This document shows, in pieces, positions 34,962 to 43,350 of a DNA stretch of 64,000 nucleotides (positions within the stretch are counted from its first letter, which is position 1; each line of letters opens with the position of its first letter). Below the pieces are notes generated by a model, which was given only the letters and a program-made list of their open reading frames with translations, did no database searches and was not told the origin of the DNA. The translations under genes and the position numbers were made by a program. The stretch comes from Bdellovibrio bacteriovorus (GTDB lineage: Bacteria; Bdellovibrionota; Bdellovibrionia; Bdellovibrionales; Bdellovibrionaceae). The DNA lies in assembly GCF_025558485.1 (NCBI RefSeq), contig NZ_CP102930.1:620001-684000 (forward strand), given 5' to 3'.

Positions 34962-35792
34962 CTAGGGCACAGGCAATCGGCGATGAAACTTCATCGGGAT
35001 CTGGCGGCGCACAGACTCAATGCGATCGCGAGTTAATTTGGAAATGGTCACACCGGGGGTCCTTTTTTCGATCTGCCCGACAACAGTACCCCAAGGATCA
35101 ATGATCAGAGTATGGCCATAGGTCTCGCGCGTGCCTCCGCGCAGTCCATGATGGGTGCCCCCTTGAGCGGCCGCAATCACATAAGATTGATTCTCAATCG
35201 CACGGGCCCGCAACAGGATCTCCCAATGCGCCTCCCCGGTTTTTACCAGGAATGCCGCTGGCAGCAGAATCACATCCACTTCCTTACGCGCATACTGGGA
35301 AAACAGCTCGGCAAAACGCACATCGTAACAGATCGCCTCACCGATTTTAAATCCGTCCACCTCAATCATGCTTGGAGTCTGCCCATGGCGAAACACATCG
35401 GATTCGCGCAGCGGGGCCTGCCCATCAAGCTGAATGTCGAACAAATGCATTTTCTGGTATGTGGGATGGATGTCCCCCTGATCTGTGATCAGCACGGACG
35501 AATTATAAAGATGCCCTTCCAGATACAGTGGCACTGATCCCAGATGCAGATAAGTATTATGTTTTTTGGCAAGGTCTGCGAGTTGGGCAAAGGCCGGATG
35601 ACTGACCGTCATGCCTTCGATTTTTTCGCCCTCTTTCAGTCGTAGATACAGACAGTTTTCAGGAAAGCTGACAAAGCGCGGAGAGGCATTTTTAAAAGCC
35701 TCTCTCAGAAGTTCTTCCATCTGAGTGACGTTGGTTGCGACGTCATCCACAGACGTCATTTGAATCGCGGCAACAACCAGCTCTGCACTCAT
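34962..35792 (-). CDS. Carbon-nitrogen hydrolase (Nit family)
   Basis: The nitrilase-superfamily catalytic triad is intact: Glu in FPENC, Lys in YQKMHLFD and Cys in EAICYDVRF. The length (276) and the surrounding blocks match the Nit1/Nit2/deaminated-glutathione amidase branch. That branch removes the amide of deaminated glutathione or of 2-oxoglutaramate-type compounds as metabolite repair. AAGGAG precedes the ATG. An exported-protein gene is directly downstream-facing on its 5' side with a 15-base gap. Confidence 0.9.
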   Translation of the reverse strand: MSAELVVAAIQMTSVDDVATNVTQMEELLREAFKNASPRFVSFPENCLYLRLKEGEKIEGMTVSHPAFAQLADLAKKHNTYLHLGSVPLYLEGHLYNSSVLITDQGDIHPTYQKMHLFDIQLDGQAPLRESDVFRHGQTPSMIEVDGFKIGEAICYDVRFAELFSQYARKEVDVILLPAAFLVKTGEAHWEILLRARAIENQSYVIAAAQGGTHHGLRGGTRETYGHTLIIDPWGTVVGQIEKRTPGVTISKLTRDRIESVRRQIPMKFHRRLPVP

Positions 35793-35807
35793 AATGGCTC
35801 CTTTTTA

Positions 35808-36173
35808 TTATTCTGCTGAATTCAGCAGAACATTGGACGTGCGTGCCTCTTTAACCTCGCGGCAATTCCATTTGGCGTCTTCCAGATTTTTTCTGACATT
35901 GGAAACAAATTCCGCACAGGAATTATGATTCTGACCGGAGCCGATGACTTCATCCACACCCTGCTTGGTGTAGATTGTGCGGCAGATTTGATCTTTGTCG
36001 ATTTCAACACGCAGAGTGCGCACTGTTTTATTATGTTTGCACAAAACCAAAGAATCGCCCAGTTCAGCAGCCTGAGCTAAAGACGAACCTAGGGACGAAA
36101 AAAAAAGCACCGTCATCGTTACCGAGAACAGTGCTTTTAGTTTATTTGCTTTAAAGATTTGGTCCTGTTTCAA
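35808..36173 (-). CDS. Small exported protein, TTG start
   Basis: I place the start at TTG 36173, because AGGAG lies five bases upstream and the result is a classic signal peptide (basic start, then LFSVTMTVLFFSS, cleavage near AQA). The mature part of about 85 residues has four Cys (VLCKH, QICRT, NSCAEF, WNCREV), probably two disulphides. The family is not recognised. It precedes the nitrilase gene by 15 bases on the complementary side and is probably transcribed with it. Confidence 0.7.
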   Translation of the reverse strand: MKQDQIFKANKLKALFSVTMTVLFFSSLGSSLAQAAELGDSLVLCKHNKTVRTLRVEIDKDQICRTIYTKQGVDEVIGSGQNHNSCAEFVSNVRKNLEDAKWNCREVKEARTSNVLLNSAE

Positions 36174-36345
36174 GCTGCTCTCCTCTTTTAACAAGTTGGC
36201 CGAAATTAATACTTCTAAACTCAACTTAGATTTTACGCAGCTATGTAAGAGACTAAAACGAAGAGATCGCTTTAAGGACCAAATTTAGACTTTGTCTTAG
36301 GCAAACTTTGCCCGGTTGATCTCGTCAGAACAACCGGATGAAAGA

Positions 36346-36603
36346 CTATGCAGATTTAGACTTAGTCGCTTTTTTAGTCTTCTTTTCTTTAGAAGCGCCT
36401 TCAACCAACTTCACATTGGAGTAGTCGATGAAGCCTTCTTTTTTCAAAAGACCGTCTTTTTTGTCGTAGTGTGTTTGTACTTTCACACCTTGAACTTGGA
36501 TTTTCATAGCTTTTGCATCAACAGCAATTACAGAACCCTTCTTACCTTTGTCAGAGCCTGTGATAACTTGTACTGTCGCGCCTTTTTTGATTTTCAATTT
36601 CAT
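36346..36603 (-). CDS. rplX: Ribosomal protein L24 (short form)
   Basis: The KOW motif region is intact (KIKKGATVQVITGSDKGKKGSVIAV), followed by the QGVKVQTHY loop and GFIDYSNVKLV. The C-terminal RVGF block of standard L24 is missing and replaced by a Lys-rich tail, so the protein is short (85 residues). It is 14 bases after rpmB, not in an spc-type operon with rplN and rplE. It may be the only L24 or a paralogue; the window cannot tell. Confidence 0.85.
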   Translation of the reverse strand: MKLKIKKGATVQVITGSDKGKKGSVIAVDAKAMKIQVQGVKVQTHYDKKDGLLKKEGFIDYSNVKLVEGASKEKKTKKATKSKSA

Positions 36604-36617
36604 GTCGGCCAGCCTTA

Positions 36618-36899
36618 TTAGTTCTTAATTTTCTTCTTAATTCTCATTTTAACTGCCAAAGCTCTTTTAGAAAGCTTGGAGTCATCTTGATTAAGAATGA
36701 AGTTATCGAAACCGCCAACGTGTTCCATGTCACGGATAGCGCTTGCTGCGATTTGCAATCTAACCATTTGGTTCAGAACGCGGCTAAAGATGCGTTTTTT
36801 CTGAACATTTGGTAGAGCAGTTGACTTCGTTTTAATGTTGGAGTGGCTGACCAAGTTCTTAACAATGGGGCCTTTTCCCGTTACTTCACATTTGCTCAT
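36618..36899 (-). CDS. rpmB: Ribosomal protein L28
   Basis: The family signature is seen at the start (MSKCEVTGKGPIVKNLVSHSNIKTK, cut at its loops) and in NVQKKRIFSRVLNQMVRLQIAASAIRD. With 93 residues it is longer than E. coli L28 through a basic C-terminal tail (KMRIKKKIKN). It has a single Cys, so it does not bind zinc. AGAGGAG precedes the ATG. It forms an operon with the L24 gene and is divergent from rpsR. Confidence 0.9.
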   Translation of the reverse strand: MSKCEVTGKGPIVKNLVSHSNIKTKSTALPNVQKKRIFSRVLNQMVRLQIAASAIRDMEHVGGFDNFILNQDDSKLSKRALAVKMRIKKKIKN

Positions 36900-37090
36900 T
36901 CTAAGCTCCTCTGGCTCATCTCTTACAGGCAGGCCTAAGGCCCGCTAACTGGCTACAAGTCTGGATTGGCGCCTATTGGCGCGGCAAAACAAGAAACAAC
37001 CATATAAAGTAAAAAGACACTTGATGGCAACTGTTTTTTCTCGTATACACAAGAACTCGCTAACCAATAGGAAATCGAAAGAGGATAGTA

Positions 37091-37360
37091 ATGAAAAAGA
37101 CAACTCGTAGCAAATACCGTCAGGAATTCTCTGGTGACCACGTATTCGATTACAAAGATCCAGCATCTTTGACTCGTTTCATCGGTGACGGTGGTAAAAT
37201 CACTCCATCCAGAATCTCTAAACTTTCCGTTGCTCAACAGAAAAAAGTTGCTGCAGCTGTTAAGAAATCCCGCAATTTGGCTCTATTGCCATCTGGCTCT
37301 GACTCTTACGATACATTCCACAGAGCAGAAGCAATTTCTCCAGTTCCTTTCGAGATCTAA
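37091..37360 (+). CDS. rpsR: Ribosomal protein S18
   Basis: DYKDPASLTRFIGDGGKITPSRISKLSVAQQKKVAAAVKKSRNLALLP, divided into its usual blocks, is a clear S18 core. The extra 18 or so residues at the C-terminus are unusual. It has no Cys. In most bacteria rpsR lies between rpsF and rplI; here it stands alone with its own terminator, divergent from rpmB-rplX. AGAGGAT precedes the ATG. Confidence 0.93.
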   Translation: MKKTTRSKYRQEFSGDHVFDYKDPASLTRFIGDGGKITPSRISKLSVAQQKKVAAAVKKSRNLALLPSGSDSYDTFHRAEAISPVPFEI

Positions 37361-37400
37361 TTCGATCTGAACTAAATAGAGATTTCCTGATTGGAAAGAC

Positions 37401-37429
37401 AAAAAAGCCGGTGATGAACCGGCTTTTTT
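37401..37429 (+). terminator. Intrinsic terminator of rpsR
   Basis: AAAAGCCGGT and ACCGGCTTTT pair around GATGA, followed by T residues, 40 bases after the rpsR stop. It can also act on the minus-strand membrane gene. Confidence 0.9.
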
Positions 37430-37455
37430 GCGTTTTAAACCTGCTTTTTAAGCCC

Positions 37456-37848
37456 CTACGACTTCTTCCGGGACAATTTCCACCAGCACCAGGCCGTCAC
37501 AGCCACCATCGCCATGTAACTTTTACTGGACCATTGATGCAGCACAGGACCCGGAATTCCAATAAATGAAAGCTGCTCAAAAGGTATCCCCCAGTTCGCC
37601 AGCCGAATCCCCAAAATAGGGAGCGCAAACAATGTCCAAAACTGCATAACTATGACAAACCACAGCATTTGACTGAGCTGTGCCCGGCGATATTCCCAAA
37701 CCATCAAAATAGCCGGAAGGATCACAAACAAGGTCCCCGCCATTGTCGCCGCGATCTGGCGATCCTCAACGCCCCGGAACAGGGCCACGACAGCGATGAT
37801 AACTATAAACTGGGCAATCAAATATCCAAGGAAGGCATTTCGTCTCAT
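37456..37848 (-). CDS. Small multi-pass membrane protein
   Basis: The 130-residue protein has about four membrane segments (residues 7-25, 32-50, 58-77 and 100-122). Its tail ends in SRKKS. No motif points to a family. The signal for translation is weak (AGGA almost touching the ATG). It is convergent with rpsR. Confidence 0.68.
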   Translation of the reverse strand: MRRNAFLGYLIAQFIVIIAVVALFRGVEDRQIAATMAGTLFVILPAILMVWEYRRAQLSQMLWFVIVMQFWTLFALPILGIRLANWGIPFEQLSFIGIPGPVLHQWSSKSYMAMVAVTAWCWWKLSRKKS

Positions 37849-37990
37849 ATCCTAGAAGCTAGACCAGCCCCAAAGACAACTCAAGACCCAGGGCAGCCGA
37901 AACCCCTTTAAATTGCAGCAGACGTCCGGCACCGTCCGGTCCCCGGCTTGCACTAAGAGGTTCCCAACAACTTAAACAAATGGGGGAACC

Positions 37991-38194
37991 ATGAAACTGT
38001 CATCACTAAATCTTCTGCTTCTGCAAAACCAACTTAAAAACTTTGGCTTGAATCCTGCCGAATGGAGTCTGTTCAAGATTCAGAACTTCGGCTTCCGCAT
38101 TCAGCATCGCGACGACCATGATCTGGTCCTGTATGGCCAAATGGAATATCGCGATCAAAGACCTCGTTGGAAGTCTTTGGAAATCTCTTTGTAA
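37991..38194 (+). CDS. 67-residue protein of unknown function
   Basis: GGGGGAACC precedes the ATG. The product is leucine-rich at the N-terminus and carries alternating aromatic and charged residues later (KIQNFGFRIQHRDDHDLVLYGQMEY), perhaps a small beta sheet. It has no signal peptide. It converges with the gene at 38199 with a five-base gap. No family is recognised. Confidence 0.6.
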   Translation: MKLSSLNLLLLQNQLKNFGLNPAEWSLFKIQNFGFRIQHRDDHDLVLYGQMEYRDQRPRWKSLEISL

Positions 38195-38198
38195 TTAA

Positions 38199-38861
38199 CT
38201 AATAAACTTCACAGCGCACGGAAAACAGACTGCGATTCCAGATGTCCTGTTCAGACAGGACCAGCGTGACCTTGCGAGGCTCTGCTGCCACATAATTAGG
38301 GTCTGCAGAGGGAGGAATCTCTTCACCCGGGAACTTTTCGTAAACTCTTCTGCGGAAGTTGGTCCAGGCCTCTTCTCCGTTAGCGCGTGTGTAGATGTTC
38401 TTCAGACGACAAAAAATTGCGATTTCTGCGTCTTGCATCCATCCGAATCTCTCCAATCCCGGCTCTGGAGGCTTAGTCCCCCACGCCAGCCGCGCCATCA
38501 ACTCCATCCCGTCATTCAGGGCGGAGCGGACTTCGGCCATCTCATAAAGCTGAGGTGTGCATTCCGCTGACGCCTTGCCGACCCCTTCCGCCACTTGACG
38601 CAGAATCGTAAAGTATTCATAACAGGACCCGGCACTATTCCCCAACTGACATGCCTCTTTTGCACGCACAATCGTCGGCGGGATTTTGTTCTTCTTGTAG
38701 AGCGTTGGGAAGATGTTGCCTTTTTGCAACTCCTTGAAGGTTTCAGCTTGAGTGTCGCACACGGAATGAGGCGGACTCATGACCATAAAGACAAAAATAG
38801 CTGCGACCAGAACAAGGATGGCAAGGACAGGCTTCGGCAACGAGTTCAAAAAGTTTTCCAT
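38199..38861 (-). CDS. Membrane-anchored periplasmic protein of unknown function
   Basis: One N-terminal membrane segment (about residues 10-30, PVLAILVLVAAIFVFMVM) anchors a mature domain with Cys residues at VCDTQ, EACQLG, GSCYEY, AECTPQ, IFCRLK and VRCEVY, so an oxidised periplasmic fold with three disulphides is likely. There is no good Shine-Dalgarno sequence, and the start could lie elsewhere. It is divergent from tRNA-Pro. Confidence 0.72.
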   Translation of the reverse strand: MENFLNSLPKPVLAILVLVAAIFVFMVMSPPHSVCDTQAETFKELQKGNIFPTLYKKNKIPPTIVRAKEACQLGNSAGSCYEYFTILRQVAEGVGKASAECTPQLYEMAEVRSALNDGMELMARLAWGTKPPEPGLERFGWMQDAEIAIFCRLKNIYTRANGEEAWTNFRRRVYEKFPGEEIPPSADPNYVAAEPRKVTLVLSEQDIWNRSLFSVRCEVY

Positions 38862-38944
38862 GGAAAAAAGGATAGCTTATATTGCGCGTTAGAATCTAGT
38901 AGTTTGACAAGTGCCCACCCAATTATGTAGTTTCCATTACCTGT

Positions 38945-39021
<77 letters not shown>

Positions 39022-39027
39022 ATTTAC

Positions 39028-39067
39028 AAAAAAGCCGAGTGCAATCGAAGATTGTAGTCGGCTTTTT
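39028..39067 (+). terminator. Intrinsic terminator of tRNA-Pro
   Basis: A long stem between AAAAAAGCCGA and TCGGCTTTTTT continues inward with imperfect pairs around CGAAG and ends in T residues. Confidence 0.88.
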
Positions 39068-39069
39068 TG

Positions 39070-39392
39070 TTTTTCGGACCTGGTGATAGGTTTCGAAGTT
39101 ACAGGTCAAGCTTGGGTCGTGGGTTCGCTCGCCCTAGCAGGATGCTAGCACGAGCCCCATCCCCGCTGACACCCTTGAGGATTTCACAAGCACCCTCATG
39201 GAAAGCCTGACGGCAAAACTTCACTCCAATATTGATGAGATATTCAAAAACAAATAGCTTTGTCAGGATTCTGTTTTCTTATCTGAGCCGCACCAAGACA
39301 TCCCACCTTTCAAGATTGAAACACTAAAACCCCTTTGATACTCGTCAGATATCTTCTCGTTGAAGATATTGTACGACCAACAAGGGGGAAAT
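39070..39392. other. Gap after tRNA-Pro with a hairpin and an open-frame remnant
   Basis: No gene is called in these 320 bases. A perfect hairpin at 39127-39155 pairs GCTCG and CTAGCA with TGCTAG and CGAGC. After it a plus-strand frame is open at 39138-39257 without a usable start; its product (ending KLHSNIDEIFKNK) looks like the tail of a lost gene. The site next to a tRNA is where integrated elements often leave remnants, but no integrase or att duplication is visible. Confidence 0.45.
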
Positions 39393-40136
39393 GTGGGCCG
39401 TTCTTTGATTCTATTGTCAGCCGCACTGGTTTTAACATCTATCACAGCCAAAGCAGACCTTCGCAGTGATCTGAAAAAACAGGTCACTTCCGACCACCAC
39501 CCGATTTCTTACGACAAAGCCCAGGTAGAGCTTCTTGGAAATGTTGCACTTATTAGACTAAGTGACGGCTCTTACGCCATTGACGAAGTTTATTGCTCCA
39601 CTCCTTATGGTCAAACCCACCTTGGTAACGGAGTTGGCCCAAGAAAAGAGCCTTCTTCCATGATCATCAACGTCGAACACACCGTCGCCCAGTCCTGGTT
39701 CAAGGGACGCCACTATTTCAATGTCGGCAAAGCGGATCTTCACCATCTTTACCCGACAGATTCCAGAGCCAATTCCATGCGCGGTAATTTCGCATTTGGC
39801 GATGTCAGCACAATTAAAAATGCACCAAGATGTTTTGACGAACAAAGACAGGACATCTCCACAGAGTCAAAACTAGGCAAAGGCGGCGGCAGCGAACTGG
39901 TTTTTGAACCGCCCACTAAACACAAAGGCAATGTTGCCAGAGCCGTATTTTACTTTGCCGTTCGCTATGACTTCCCGTTGCCTGCTGCTCAGGAAGCAAC
40001 TCTGCGCCGCTGGAATAAGCTTGATCCTGTGGACCAGTCAGAACTGGAACGCAATAACGCCATTGAAAGAATTCAAGGCAATCGCAATCCATTCATTGAT
40101 CACCCCGAGTACGTTGATCAAATCTCCAAGTTTTAG
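39393..40136 (+). CDS. Endonuclease I family nuclease, exported
   Basis: The core NVEHTVAQSWF and KADLHHLYPTDSRANSMRGN has the conserved His and Asn of the EndA/Vvn/NucM family, periplasmic or secreted nucleases that cut DNA and often RNA without sequence preference. GTG at 39393 is the likely start, since AGGGGG sits just before it and gives a signal peptide (GRSLILLSAALVLTS, ending AKA); an ATG two bases earlier is out of frame. Such an enzyme fits digestion of prey DNA. Confidence 0.9.
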   Translation: MGRSLILLSAALVLTSITAKADLRSDLKKQVTSDHHPISYDKAQVELLGNVALIRLSDGSYAIDEVYCSTPYGQTHLGNGVGPRKEPSSMIINVEHTVAQSWFKGRHYFNVGKADLHHLYPTDSRANSMRGNFAFGDVSTIKNAPRCFDEQRQDISTESKLGKGGGSELVFEPPTKHKGNVARAVFYFAVRYDFPLPAAQEATLRRWNKLDPVDQSELERNNAIERIQGNRNPFIDHPEYVDQISKF

Positions 40137-40347
40137 CCCACAAGGCTAAAACACGCGGCCCCAACACCTCGCTGACAGTTTCCGCACGCCTGATGGGGCT
40201 TAAACAACAGCCACACCTTCAAGTCCATTAAATACGTCCTGAAGTGGGAATGGTTATCGCACCATTCCCCTTCGAAAGCTCTGTTCTTGTGGAGTTGGGA
40301 AATCCGTCCCAAGGCCACGGAGCAGAATCAACCCTTTAGGAGTATTT

Positions 40348-40728
40348 ATGAATACATTCGTAAAAGCCCTGCTGTTTTCCACGACTTTTCTAACGATCAC
40401 GACGGCACAGGCCGACACTGCCACATCCGAAATCTGCCGAATCGTCAGCCCGGTGGCACACACAACAAAGTATCTAAGCGTAAGCGGGGATGACAATTTA
40501 AAGACCGTGCAAATCCTGAATGGCTTTTCCAACCACAGAAAATCGCAGGATGCTGTCCTGAAAACATATCATGTAAAGTATCGCAACCAAACAGGCCCTA
40601 TGATTTACTACACTGGCTCCGGCGTCCAGTTCCGTGCCGTGACAGACGATTCCAGTGGCTACGACTATGCATTGATCATCTTCGATTCTTTGGGGGAAAT
40701 GACAACTCTTCTGGCGACCTGCAAATAG
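40348..40728 (+). CDS. Small exported protein of unknown function
   Basis: AGGAG precedes the ATG. A signal peptide ends near residue 21 (AQA-D). The mature part is about 105 residues with a Cys near each end (SEICRIV and LATCK), a likely disulphide. It includes HTTKYLSVSGDDNLKTVQ and GSGVQFRAVTDDS, which suggest beta strands. No family is recognised. It converges on the RCC1 lipoprotein gene. Confidence 0.75.
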   Translation: MNTFVKALLFSTTFLTITTAQADTATSEICRIVSPVAHTTKYLSVSGDDNLKTVQILNGFSNHRKSQDAVLKTYHVKYRNQTGPMIYYTGSGVQFRAVTDDSSGYDYALIIFDSLGEMTTLLATCK

Positions 40729-40788
40729 AATCGCCAGATTGCAGTTTCAAGGCCTTGAGACCGCTGATCTCAAGGCCCATCATCTCAT

Positions 40789-42675
40789 CTACAAACCAAA
40801 AACCGTCTTGGCGAACTTGGTTGAATCACCACTGGCGAAGACTTCGGCTTTGCCGCCCATACACTTCATCTCTCCGGATTCCTGCATCACAAAACAATTA
40901 TATCCGGGTCCAGAGGACACATCTTTCACGCCTTCAGTCACCACCGTGACAGGGCCATCGGCAAAGCTTCGGGCGATTTTGGTTCCATCCCCCATTTCGC
41001 CGGAGCTATTCTCACCCCAGCATTTCAGGGACCTCTGGTCTCCGACAATCGCACAAACAGAGTTATATCCACCAAATGAAACTTTTTTAGCACCTTCCAA
41101 CATTTTCTGCGGCGTCGAAGTTAAACCAAGACCAAAACCGGATCCCCAACAATACAGATCGCCGTTGGTTTTTATCGCACAGGCCTGGGACGATTGCTGG
41201 CGACCACCGGCAAAAATGCTCTGAACATCCGTCAAAATCGGGTCTGACGGAATACTTAAAAGATTCGTGGTGTTTCCCTGACCCAACTCTCCATTGGCAC
41301 CACGCCCCCAACAGCGAACCTCACCTGCCTGATTTAAATAGCAACTCGAACTGTCCATCAGCGCAACGTCCGTCACACCACCTGCAACCACCTCAAATGG
41401 TGTGGTTTGACTCGTGGTCGTGCCCGGCTGAATTTGCCCAAAGTCATTTTTACCCCAGCACTTCAATGCTCCTGAATTCAGAACTGCACAGCCGCCGTTT
41501 GAACTCATCGCGACCTTGACCACATCCTTTTCCAAGATCATCGCCTTGTTTATAATCGACAATCTTTGGTGCCACCAAAATCTGATCACGGATATTGATC
41601 TCTGTCATGGACAGCACACCGCCGGTGCCAAGCTGATTCTGCGCCAACACCAGACGCAAACGTCTTTCCGGTCCGGCCGTCGAATGGCTAAGAAGGCGGA
41701 CCGTCAGATACTCGACACTCGAGCCTATTCCAAAACTGACATACTTTGAAGACAGCTGAAAATCTGAAGCTGTCGCTTCGCCCATTGTTTCAATCGACAC
41801 TTTAAAAGGAATCGGGGCCGGCGCATTTAAAACCACCGGGATCAGAATATCCACGGCACTGCTGTCAACCTCGACGGTCTGTGTGCTGGATGCAAATGAT
41901 GCGGTTAAAATCGATGTGTAAGTAAGAACCTGTGATGTTCACTGGGGGAAATCTGCGCCACAAAATTCGCATTTCTGGTGTTGCTGGCCACCTGAATCGG
42001 CAAACGCGGACTGCCTGACACCGAAACTGGTTGATCATATTTAACCACGACTTCCAAACTGGTTCCGTCCAGATAGACATCCGTATCCGGCGATTTCAAC
42101 GATTTAACTTCCGGCACGGTGTTAATCAGTACAGGCGTTGTGCCCGCCAAAGATTTATCAGAGCCCGGATCTGGTAATTTTAAAGCTTCTTGAAGTTCCA
42201 GGGCAGTAAACTCATTTTCCTGATTTATCGGCAGGATCTCGCCACCATTCAGACTTATGGCCATGGCCTCGGTATAGTCCAACTTCGCGGCGGAATCACC
42301 GGCAACCACCGTATATTCAAAAATCAAAGTGGATGTTCCCGACCCCGATACATAGGCTGCCTTTCGAAGAATGGCCCCCGTGGAAAGTTCCAGCGTCGGA
42401 CTGCCATTCACCACCATGGCACGATCGAACTCAATCGAAATTGGAATCACTTGTGCTGTTGTAGCCCGAGGTAATGACAAACTTGATATCTCGGAAGTGC
42501 TGGCAATCCCCGTCAGGTCTGCCGTAACTTGAGTGACTTTTGGAGGAGTTAATCTGGAGGAAAAGCTGCCTGAAGCCGGACCGTACATCTCTAAATTAAG
42601 TGAACAGCCGATCATAAACCAAGCTGTGATCAGCAAAACAGAAATATTTCCCCAAACGTTCCACGAAATATACAT
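40789..42675 (-). pseudogene. RCC1-repeat/Calx-beta lipoprotein gene with two apparent frameshifts
   Basis: Three adjoining frames make up one surface protein. 42675-41905 has a lipoprotein signal (IGC) and bacterial Ig-like units (FDRAMVVNGSPTLELSTG). A middle frame ending near 41450 has a Calx-beta domain (ILIPVVLNAPAPIPFKVSIETMG cut at this point). 41589-40789 has RCC1 repeats (CWGKNDFGQIQPG, CWGRGANGELGQG, CWGENSSGEMGDG). The first and last are in the same frame and the middle one is shifted, so one shift near 41930 is undone near 41560. The intact product would be about 629 residues. Decay, sequencing errors or phase variation are all possible. Confidence 0.8.
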
Positions 42676-42789
42676 GATACTATTTATGGTCTAATTTGGA
42701 ATTCTTCTTAAGATCCCAGACCTCTTTTACCCAATCTGAGACACAAACTCTCGTTTGCCTTTTTGAAAAAGCAGCGGCACCTTATATCC

Positions 42790-43350
42790 ATGAGCAAAAA
42801 GAAACTTTCCCCAAAACAATCCGAAAGCCTTCTCACAACTCTTCAGGAACGATTCGAGAACAATATGCCTCGCCACAAAGGCCTAAAGTGGTCTCAAGTC
42901 CAGTCCCGCCTGGAAGCCCACCCTGACAAACTGTGGTCCCTGCAAGAAATGGAAAGTTCCGGCGGTGAACCAGATGTGATCGGATATGATAAGAAAGCGG
43001 ACAAATTTCTTTTCTGTGATTGTTCAGAAGAAACCCCGAAAGGCCGCCGCAGCATTTGTTATGACCGCCAGGCCCTCAATTCCCGCAAAGAACACAAACC
43101 AAAAAACAGCGCCATGGATCTGGCCGCAGAAATGGGCGTGGAAATTCTGACTGAAGAACAGTACCGGGAACTACAAAGCCTGGGTGAATTCGATCTGAAA
43201 AGCTCCAGTTGGGTGCTGACCCCGCCTGCTATCCGCAAGCTGGGTGGTGCGATTTTTTGTGACCGCCGCTATGACCATGTCTTTACCTATCATAATGGCG
43301 CGGAATCCTACTATGCCGTTCGCGGCTTCCGCGGGTTGTTGAAGGTTTAG
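42790..43350 (+). CDS. DUF4256 family protein
   Basis: Family blocks run through the whole length: ERFENNMPRHKGLKW, LWSLQEMESSGGEPDVIGYD, DCSEETPKGRRSICYDR, TEEQYRELQSLG and HNGAESYYAVRGFRG. The function of the family is not known. No signal peptide is present, so it is cytoplasmic. I place the start at ATG 42790 by comparison with family length; an in-frame TTG at 42763 is possible and neither has a good Shine-Dalgarno sequence. It overlaps the convergent decarboxylase gene by four bases. Confidence 0.85.
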   Translation: MSKKKLSPKQSESLLTTLQERFENNMPRHKGLKWSQVQSRLEAHPDKLWSLQEMESSGGEPDVIGYDKKADKFLFCDCSEETPKGRRSICYDRQALNSRKEHKPKNSAMDLAAEMGVEILTEEQYRELQSLGEFDLKSSSWVLTPPAIRKLGGAIFCDRRYDHVFTYHNGAESYYAVRGFRGLLKV

